From Nitrospinota bacterium (GTDB lineage Bacteria; Nitrospinota; Nitrospinia; UBA9942), in assembly GCA_016234205.1 (NCBI GenBank), contig JACRGN010000251.1, forward strand, positions 1-15,651: a stretch of 15,651 bases of DNA, given 5' to 3'. The notes below the pieces were generated by a model. It made no database searches and was not told the DNA's origin. It was given only the letters and a program-made list of their open reading frames with translations. Numbering within the stretch: the first letter of the stretch is position 1; each line of letters opens with the position of its first letter. Shown piece by piece: positions 6,498 through 12,240 of the stretch. A program made the translations under genes and the position numbers.

Positions 6498-7688
6498 ATG
6501 TCTGATTTAGCAAAAAACTTACACACTGAGCACATGGTTATAAACATGGGTCCGTCACACCCTGTGACCCATGGGACTGTCAAGTTCCTTGTTACGCTTG
6601 ATGGCGAGACCATTGTTGATTTTGATGTTGAAATCGGGTATCTGCACAGGGGCTTTGAAAAGATGTGTGAGAACAGTACATGGGAACAGGTTTTTCCATA
6701 TACTGACAGGCTTAACTATCTGTCACCGATTATTAATAATGTTGGGTATGCCCTTGCCGTAGAAAAACTTATAGGCATAGATACCCCTGAAAGATGTAAA
6801 TATGTCAGGGTCATTGTCAGTGAACTATCCCGTTTGGCAGACCACCTTACCAATGTGGCAGCGAGCGGACTTGAGCTTGGTGCGTTTACTGCATTTCTGT
6901 ATTTCGTTGAGGCAAGAGATTTGATATGGGACTTGTTAGAGAGTGTTTGCGGTGCAAGGCTTACATCAAATTATGTAAGGATTGGCGGGCTAAAAAATGA
7001 CCTTCCAGATGGATTTAAGGAGCAGACAAAAGAGGTATTTAAAAGGTGTCGTGAATTATGGATAGATGTAGATAAGCTTCTTACGAAGAATAGGATTTTT
7101 ATTGACAGGCTCAAGGATGTGGGTATAATGCCGCCTGATGAGGCTATAGCATGGGGTTTTACAGGTCCATGCCTGAGGGCAAGCGGAGTCCCTTATGATG
7201 TGAGGAAGGCGCAGCCATATCTTGTTTACGACCAGATAGACTTTGAAATCCCGATTGGTGAAAAGGGTGACAATTTTGACAGGTATCTTGTGAGGATGGA
7301 GGAGATAAACCAGAGTATGAGGATTGTAGAGCAGGCATTGGATAAACTTCCCGATGGTCCAATAAATGTGGATATGCCGGAATACAGGTGGCAGTCTAAG
7401 GATGATATTTATACAAAGATAGAATCTCTTATCTTTCACTTTAAGACAGTGACGGGGGGTATAAGAGTGCCTCCGGGTGAGGTCTATTTTCCGGTAGAGG
7501 GCGCAAACGGTGAGGTTGGTTTTTATCTTGTGAGTGACGGGAGCGGCAAGCCTTACAAATGCAGGGTAAGGCCACCATGCTTTCCACTTACTGCAGCGAT
7601 GCCGAGGATGGTTAAGGGCGCATTAATCGCAGATATAGTCCCAACCTTTGATATGATACATATGATAGGGGGAGAGTGCGACAGATAA
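6498..7688 (+). CDS. nuoD: NADH-quinone oxidoreductase subunit D
   Basis: At 396 aa this has the normal length for a stand-alone NuoD, the 49-kDa-type subunit that forms the quinone pocket with NuoB. Diagnostic segments are GPSHPVTHGTVKFLVTLDGE, EIGYLHRGFEKMCE (the His of the quinone site), YTDRLNYLSP and a C-terminal IVPTFDMIHMIGGECDR, which corresponds to the DxxFGExDR end of the family. The hydrogenase-type Ni-binding cysteines are absent, as expected. The start has no Shine-Dalgarno sequence and lies immediately after the AT-rich hairpin. Confidence 0.97.
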   Translation: MSDLAKNLHTEHMVINMGPSHPVTHGTVKFLVTLDGETIVDFDVEIGYLHRGFEKMCENSTWEQVFPYTDRLNYLSPIINNVGYALAVEKLIGIDTPERCKYVRVIVSELSRLADHLTNVAASGLELGAFTAFLYFVEARDLIWDLLESVCGARLTSNYVRIGGLKNDLPDGFKEQTKEVFKRCRELWIDVDKLLTKNRIFIDRLKDVGIMPPDEAIAWGFTGPCLRASGVPYDVRKAQPYLVYDQIDFEIPIGEKGDNFDRYLVRMEEINQSMRIVEQALDKLPDGPINVDMPEYRWQSKDDIYTKIESLIFHFKTVTGGIRVPPGEVYFPVEGANGEVGFYLVSDGSGKPYKCRVRPPCFPLTAAMPRMVKGALIADIVPTFDMIHMIGGECDR

Positions 7689-7699
7689 GGTAGTATCAG

Positions 7700-7768
7700 A
7701 GAGTCAAAGTGTCAAAGAGTCAAAGAATTAAAGACTCTGACACTATGATACTCTGACACTCTGACACT
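7700..7768. repeat. Heptamer-repeat hairpin with T-run between nuoD and nuoH
   Basis: The left arm 7700-7733 (AGTCAAA-type 7-base units) and right arm 7735-7768 (CTCTGAC/ACACTCT units) pair at about 24 of 34 positions with one base between them. Seven T follow (7768-7774) and the nuoH ATG comes next. Stem plus T-run has the layout of an intrinsic terminator, but it lies within the operon and the long AT-containing stem is atypical. Confidence 0.9.
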
Positions 7769-7774
7769 TTTTTT

Positions 7775-8848
7775 ATGATAGCAGATCTTATTGAGGCGAT
7801 AGCAAAGATACTGTTTGTATTTGGAGTAAATATGGGTTTCTTTGCCCCTATACTTGGATGGGTTGAGAGAAAACAGAGTGCTGTAATGCAGGACAGGGTT
7901 GGGGCAAATAGGGCGGATATTTTTGGTTTTACGCTGATAGGACTCCTCCACCCGCTGTCTGATACCATAAAGCTTATAACAAAAGAAGATTTTATTCCTG
8001 CCGGTGCAAATAAACTTTTTCATACCCTTGCACCATTCATAAGCTTAACACCAGCGATGATAACCTTTGCAGTTGTGCCTTTTGGCGGACAGTATGAAAT
8101 ATTCGGCCGTAGGATTAATCTTGTTGTAGCCGACCTGGATGTCGGGATACTATTTGTATTTGCATTTGCATCGCTGGCTACTTACGGGACTGTCCTCGCA
8201 GGATGGTCTTCAAATAATAACTGGTCTTTTTTAGGCGGATTGAGGGCGGCTGCTCAGATGCTCTCTTATGAAGTTGCAATGGGTCTTTCAATAATAGGCA
8301 TTATTATGGTTTATGGCTCCCTTAAACTTACAGAGATAGGTGCAATGCAGACAGATTTTTTCAAATGGGGTATTTTTTTACAGCCTATTGGTTTCATACT
8401 TTTTCTTACCTGTGCCATAGCTGAAAATAAGAGGGCACCATTTGATATTCCAGAGGCAGAGACAGAAATCGTAGCAGGATACTTTACAGAATACAGCAGT
8501 ATGAAATTTATAATGTTCTGGATGGGTGAATTCTTAGAGATGGTTACAATAAGCGGAATTATAGTTACACTCTTTTTGGGTGCGTGGCATCTCCCATTTA
8601 TAAGTGATGAAAGGCTCTTATCACTCTTCGGTTTTGCAGGACCGAATGGGTCAATTATAATGCTTATGATGGCAAATATTGCTACATTCTTTGGAAAGAT
8701 AATATTCATGATATGGTTTCAGATGACTATCAGATGGACGTTGCCGAGGTTCAGATACGACCAGATAATGAAATTGGGATGGAAGATAATGCTTCCAATT
8801 TCACTGATTAATATTTTTATTACAGGTTTAGTGGTGTTGCTTAAATAA
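7775..8848 (+). CDS. nuoH: NADH-quinone oxidoreductase subunit H
   Basis: This 357 aa membrane protein has eight or so hydrophobic helices. It is the subunit that joins the quinone cavity to the membrane arm. Signatures are GWVERKQSAVMQDRVGANRA in the first cytosolic loop and PFDIPEAETEIVAGYFTEYS in the central loop with its conserved acidic residues. The C-terminal helices end in WTLPRFRYDQIMKLGWK. The ATG directly follows the T-run of the nuoD-nuoH hairpin and has no Shine-Dalgarno sequence. Confidence 0.97.
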   Translation: MIADLIEAIAKILFVFGVNMGFFAPILGWVERKQSAVMQDRVGANRADIFGFTLIGLLHPLSDTIKLITKEDFIPAGANKLFHTLAPFISLTPAMITFAVVPFGGQYEIFGRRINLVVADLDVGILFVFAFASLATYGTVLAGWSSNNNWSFLGGLRAAAQMLSYEVAMGLSIIGIIMVYGSLKLTEIGAMQTDFFKWGIFLQPIGFILFLTCAIAENKRAPFDIPEAETEIVAGYFTEYSSMKFIMFWMGEFLEMVTISGIIVTLFLGAWHLPFISDERLLSLFGFAGPNGSIIMLMMANIATFFGKIIFMIWFQMTIRWTLPRFRYDQIMKLGWKIMLPISLINIFITGLVVLLK

Positions 8849-8854
8849 AACCAA

Positions 8855-8898
8855 CCCTTACTCCTCTCCCCTGAGGGGAGAGGGAGGGGTGAGGGGGG
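8855..8898. repeat. GC-rich palindrome between nuoH and nuoI
   Basis: Left arm 8855-8872 (CCCTTACTCCTCTCCCCT) and right arm from 8874 (AGGGGAGAGGGAGG and onward) form a strong hairpin with a one-base centre. It shares its core with the palindrome at 4035-4081. Its right end provides the purine-rich ribosome site of nuoI. Confidence 0.85.
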
Positions 8899-8900
8899 AG
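8891..8900 (+). promoter_or_regulatory. Ribosome binding site that sets the nuoI start
   Basis: GAGGGGGGAG ends 9 bases before the ATG at 8910. The alternative GTG at 8889 would overlap this site and has the palindrome stem in its place, so 8910 is the better start. Confidence 0.7.
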
Positions 8901-8925
8901 TTAAGAGTTATGAGTTACGAGTTAG
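8898..8925. repeat. Heptamer repeat across the nuoI start
   Basis: Four consecutive 7-base units (GAGTTAA, GAGTTAT, GAGTTAC, GAGTTAG) begin where the GC-rich palindrome ends. The nuoI ATG is formed at the junction of units 2 and 3, so the start codon and the first residues (MSYEL) are repeat-derived. No inverted arm is seen. Confidence 0.85.
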
Positions 8926-9530
8926 ATTATACTGTTGGTTCTATACCATTAGATAAGTTAAAGCCCAAAAAGGTTAGAAAGAATATTGAGCTTACCCTCT
9001 GGGAGAGGCTTTATATACCTGAGATAGTCAGGGGTATGTATATTACCACAAGACATTTTGTTATAAACATGATAGGTTTTGTTTTTCCGCCAAAGGGTAA
9101 AAAGAGAAAGATATTTACAGTCTATTATCCTGAAGAGAAACTGACAATCCATGTAGCCTATCGCGGCAGGCCGGTCCTCGTGCAGAGGGAAGACGGAAAA
9201 GAGAAGTGTGTTGCGTGTGGTCTTTGCGAAAGGATATGTCCTGCCCTTGCTATATCTATAATAGGCGGAGAAAGGCAGTGCGGGAATGATATGGAGAGAT
9301 ACCCTGTAACCTATACATTGGATATGTCACGATGTGTATATTGCGGACTGTGTGAAGAGGTATGTCCACATGAGGCAATTGTAATGAGCGATGAATATAT
9401 AGGTCTTGCAGAGTATGATAGGAAAAATATGATATATCCCAAGGAAAAACTTTTAGTCCCGGTAGCAAGATTAAAGAATAGAATAGAATATGTGAGGGAG
9501 ATATACGGTAAGGCAAATTACATGGATTAA
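8910..9530 (+). CDS. nuoI: NADH-quinone oxidoreductase subunit I
   Basis: This 206 aa peripheral-arm ferredoxin-type subunit carries two 4Fe-4S clusters (N6a, N6b). The motifs are CVACGLCERICP (Cys100/103/106/110) and CVYCGLCEEVCP (Cys142/145/148/152). The N-terminal WERLYIPEIVRGMYITTRHF helix is the NuoI membrane-surface anchor, and the GKKRKIFTVYYPEEK region follows. I chose the ATG at 8910 over the GTG at 8889 because of the purine-rich site 8891-8900. The N-terminus MSYELDYT lies in the heptamer repeat and precedes the conserved part. Confidence 0.97.
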   Translation: MSYELDYTVGSIPLDKLKPKKVRKNIELTLWERLYIPEIVRGMYITTRHFVINMIGFVFPPKGKKRKIFTVYYPEEKLTIHVAYRGRPVLVQREDGKEKCVACGLCERICPALAISIIGGERQCGNDMERYPVTYTLDMSRCVYCGLCEEVCPHEAIVMSDEYIGLAEYDRKNMIYPKEKLLVPVARLKNRIEYVREIYGKANYMD

Positions 9531-9598
9531 AAGAAAGGTTAAGGTTGAGGTTAAGGCTCAAGGTTTTACTCAACCTCAGCCTAAACCTTAACCTTCTT
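9531..9598. repeat. Hexamer-repeat hairpin between nuoI and nuoJ
   Basis: The left arm (about 9531-9564) has GGTTAA/GGTTGA units with a 6-base period. The right arm (9568-9598) has CAACCT/AAACCT/TAACCT units and pairs with it with one or two bulges. The structure fills the entire gap, from the base after the nuoI stop to 5 bases before the nuoJ ATG. The unit length differs from the 7-base arrays elsewhere. Confidence 0.85.
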
Positions 9599-9603
9599 AA
9601 ATT

Positions 9604-10107
9604 ATGCAGCAATTAATGTTTTACATAATCGGCGGTGTGGCTGTTCTTTCGGCACTAATAATGGTTACAAATAAGAAACCTGTATCTGCCGCTATGAGCC
9701 TGATTGTTACGATGTTATGCCTGTCAGGTATGTATGTCCTTTTGGATGCCCATCTTATTGCAGCCTTACAGATTATTGTATATGCAGGGGCAATAATGGT
9801 TTTATTCCTTTTTGTCATAATGCTCCTGAATATACAGGAGAAAGAGGGGAGACTGTCAGGGCATAAGATTTTTTTACAGTTCGCATGGATAATGCTTGTA
9901 GGCTACATTTTTATAAGCATGGTTAAATTGATAGGGGGGGGGAGCCTTCCGGCAAGGATAGAAGAGAGTATTAATGGATTTGGCACTACGAAGGCTGTAG
10001 GGGAAATCCTTTTTACAGATTTTCTGCTCCCATTTGAAATAGCCTCTATCTTGTTATTGGCAGCAATAGTCGGTGCTGTAATATTAGCAAAGGCAAGAGT
10101 GGACTGA
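9604..10107 (+). CDS. nuoJ: NADH-quinone oxidoreductase subunit J
   Basis: This 167 aa protein has five membrane helices, with the NuoJ signature ALQIIVYAGAIMVLFLFVIM in helix 3 (the helix with the pi-bulge that shifts during turnover) and an EIASILLLAAIVGAVILAK last helix. It lies between NuoH/A and NuoK in the membrane arm. It starts without a Shine-Dalgarno sequence after the hexamer hairpin. A G9 tract at 9934-9942 encodes Gly-Gly-Gly in the loop before helix 5. Its stop overlaps the nuoK start (TGATG). Confidence 0.96.
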   Translation: MQQLMFYIIGGVAVLSALIMVTNKKPVSAAMSLIVTMLCLSGMYVLLDAHLIAALQIIVYAGAIMVLFLFVIMLLNIQEKEGRLSGHKIFLQFAWIMLVGYIFISMVKLIGGGSLPARIEESINGFGTTKAVGEILFTDFLLPFEIASILLLAAIVGAVILAKARVD

Positions 10108-10409
10108 TGGTTCCATTAAATCATTATTTAATACTGAGTGCGATACTCTTTACAATCGGTGCGGTTGGTGTATTTACACGGAGAAATGCACTGATTATCT
10201 ATATGTGCATTGAGCTGATGCTCAATGCTGTAAATCTTACCTTTATCGCATTCTCAAAATTTTTAAACAACATGGATGGGCATATATTTGCATTTATGAT
10301 TATGACTGTAGCCGCTGCTGAGGCTGCTGTAGGGCTTGCAATCATACTTGCGATATTCAGGAACAGAGAGACTGTCAATGTTGATGACATTAATCTAATG
10401 AAAGGGTAG
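10107..10409 (+). CDS. nuoK: NADH-quinone oxidoreductase subunit K
   Basis: This 100 aa, three-helix MrpC-like subunit carries the two membrane glutamates of the central proton axis: Glu36 in YMCIELMLNAVNL and Glu72 in TVAAAEAAVGLAII. Its length is normal for the family. It overlaps nuoJ by one base, and its stop is two bases before the next start, so all three genes are tightly coupled. Confidence 0.97.
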   Translation: MVPLNHYLILSAILFTIGAVGVFTRRNALIIYMCIELMLNAVNLTFIAFSKFLNNMDGHIFAFMIMTVAAAEAAVGLAIILAIFRNRETVNVDDINLMKG

Positions 10410-10411
10410 AA

Positions 10412-11917
10412 ATGCAGGCAATAATATCAATTAGACCATTTCTTGCAGTGCTGGCATCTGTTTTTGCCACAGCACTCATACTGCTGTCATGGAAGCGTCC
10501 GAATATAAGGGAATTTTGGTCTGTCCTGGCAGGGGTGATTAAGTTCGGCATTGTAATATCAATGGCACCGCTCGTCTTTTCAGGCCACACCATTGAATAT
10601 ACCTTAGTAACATTTTATCAGGGGATAGATATTAAATTCAGGGTTGACCCCTTTGGATTGACCTTTGCGACCATTTCATCTTTCCTATGGATATTTACGA
10701 CCTTCTATTCTATTGGATACATGCGTTCAACGAAGGAGCATGCACAGACAAGATACTTTGCATGTTTTGCAATAAGCCTCTCTTCAGCCGTTGGCATTGC
10801 TTTTTCAGCAAATCTAATTACACTATTTGTATTTTATGAATTCCTGAGTATTGCAACTGTGCCGCTGGTTGGCCACAAAGAGACACCTGAGGCGGTAGCA
10901 GGTGCGAGAAAATATTTCTTATATCTATTCAGCACATCAAAAACACTCCTGTTGACAGGTATCTTCATAATCTATGCAGTGACAGGTTCAACTGATTTTA
11001 ATGCACATGGATTATTAAAGGGGACGCCTGAATCAACCCTTTTATTTATAGCATTCTTCTGTTTCTTGTTCGGATTTGCAAAGGGGGCAGTAATGCCTGT
11101 CCATAGCTGGCTCCCTGCTGCAATGGTTGCACCGACACCCGTGAGCGCCCTTTTACATGCAGTTGCAGTTGTAAAGGCAGGAGTATTCTCCATCCTCCGG
11201 GTAATTTTTCACATATACGGTGTTGATATGATGGGGAGATTGGGTCTGGGTATAGCAACTGCCTATATAGTTTCCTTTACAATTATTATGGCATCAGTAT
11301 ATGCCCTGACACGGGACAATCTTAAGGCAAGGCTTGCATATTCTACAGTTGGTCAGCTCTCCTATATTATTCTGGGTGCTGCACTCCTGACGCCCAGCAG
11401 CATGGTAGGAGGGATAATTCATATTGCAAATCATGCATTCTCAAAGATTACACTCTTCTTCTGTGCAGGCTCAATTTATGTGTCATCCCACAAGACTGAA
11501 ATCAGCCAGCTTTCAGGCATTGGCAAGAAGATGCCGTGGACAATGGCAGCATTTTTTATAGGCTCATTGAACATGATAGGTGTTCCTCCTGTGGCAGGTT
11601 TTGTCAGCAAGTGGTATCTTGCACTCGGCTCTATTGAGGCAAAGGAACTTCCCATACTCTTTGTCCTTCTTGTAAGCACAGTTTTAAATGCAGCATATTT
11701 TCTGCCAGTTGTTTATAAGGCATTCTTTGAAGAATTTAAGGAAGACCATCATCATCATGGCGAACATCCCTCGATAGAACCATTCGAGGGCAAGCATGAG
11801 GAGATAAGAGAGGTGCCATTTGTAGTTGTACCTCTCGTATTGACTGCCATAGGCTCTATAATCTTAGGATTATATCCAAATTATTTTCTGGCACTTGCAA
11901 AGGAGGTTATCAGGTGA
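10412..11917 (+). CDS. MrpD-type proton-conducting antiporter-like subunit 1
   Basis: This 501 aa protein has about 14 membrane helices and belongs to the NuoL/M/N-MrpA/D family. The channel residues are in place: Glu143 (FVFYEFLSIA), Lys224 (GFAKGAVMPVHSWLP), His231, Lys255 (AVAVVKAGVFSI) and a lysine in GFVSKWYLALG. A sequence like this is usually named monovalent cation/H+ antiporter subunit D. It sits where NuoL is normally found, directly after NuoK, but lacks the long NuoL C-terminal lateral helix. A loop near residues 446-452 is His-rich (DHHHHGEH). AAAGGG precedes the ATG. It should be an ion-pumping unit of the membrane arm, but whether it carries protons or sodium cannot be told. 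NuoN-like and NuoL-like naming are possible alternatives. Confidence 0.9.
   Translation: MQAIISIRPFLAVLASVFATALILLSWKRPNIREFWSVLAGVIKFGIVISMAPLVFSGHTIEYTLVTFYQGIDIKFRVDPFGLTFATISSFLWIFTTFYSIGYMRSTKEHAQTRYFACFAISLSSAVGIAFSANLITLFVFYEFLSIATVPLVGHKETPEAVAGARKYFLYLFSTSKTLLLTGIFIIYAVTGSTDFNAHGLLKGTPESTLLFIAFFCFLFGFAKGAVMPVHSWLPAAMVAPTPVSALLHAVAVVKAGVFSILRVIFHIYGVDMMGRLGLGIATAYIVSFTIIMASVYALTRDNLKARLAYSTVGQLSYIILGAALLTPSSMVGGIIHIANHAFSKITLFFCAGSIYVSSHKTEISQLSGIGKKMPWTMAAFFIGSLNMIGVPPVAGFVSKWYLALGSIEAKELPILFVLLVSTVLNAAYFLPVVYKAFFEEFKEDHHHHGEHPSIEPFEGKHEEIREVPFVVVPLVLTAIGSIILGLYPNYFLALAKEVIR
11901..11906 (+). promoter_or_regulatory. Ribosome binding site of the small His-rich membrane protein gene
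   Basis: AGGAGG lies 7 bases before the GTG at 11914, inside the end of the preceding antiporter gene. It is the strongest consensus Shine-Dalgarno sequence in the window and supports the unusual GTG start. Confidence 0.8.
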
Positions 11918-12240
11918 TTAAGAAGGCTGTTGATTATATAGGTAATCCTGAGAATTCGGTGAAACTCAGGAGATTCTTCTATATTACACTGGTAATGGTT
12001 GTCCTATTGGATATTGGAGTACATCTGTTCCATACTGAGCATACTGCTGATTTGCCTCAAGGCGAGCATGAGTCTGCTAATTTGTCCCATAAAGGGCATG
12101 ATGCTGGTGAGGAATTCATTGGTGAAAAGATATGGGGATTTTGGGCAATCTACGGATTCATAGGCTGCATTATCATGATATTTGTTTGTAAGGGAGTGGG
12201 GCATGCATGGCTTATGAAAAAGGAGAATTATTATGACTAA
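11914..12240 (+). CDS. Small two-helix His-rich membrane protein, unknown function
   Basis: I do not recognise a named family for this 108 aa protein. It starts with GTG inside a GTGA overlap with the preceding antiporter gene and overlaps the next one by 8 bases, so it is translated in the same block. It has a basic N-terminal segment, one membrane helix (about 21-40, FFYITLVMVVLLDIGVHLF), a hydrophilic stretch of about 33 residues with many His, Glu and Asp (HTEHTADLPQGEHES and SHKGHDAGEE), and a second helix (about 75-97). Both termini are then likely on the same side. Its place between two MrpD-like subunits suggests an accessory subunit of the ion-pumping module. The His-rich loop could bind metal or protons; that is inference. 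Confidence 0.8.
   Translation: MIKKAVDYIGNPENSVKLRRFFYITLVMVVLLDIGVHLFHTEHTADLPQGEHESANLSHKGHDAGEEFIGEKIWGFWAIYGFIGCIIMIFVCKGVGHAWLMKKENYYD

Noticed and set aside
7700..7774. A true operon terminator between nuoD and nuoH
   Set aside because: Full termination here would separate subunits of one complex, and no promoter is visible before nuoH; partial attenuation is kept as a finding.
1336..9598. Reading the repeat arrays as CRISPR
   Set aside because: Units are 6-8 bases with no spacers of constant length and no cas genes.
11740..11775. His-rich stretch as a cloning tag or vector sequence
   Set aside because: It lies in frame in a loop of a natural antiporter-like protein, with mixed Asp, Gly and Glu residues around it.
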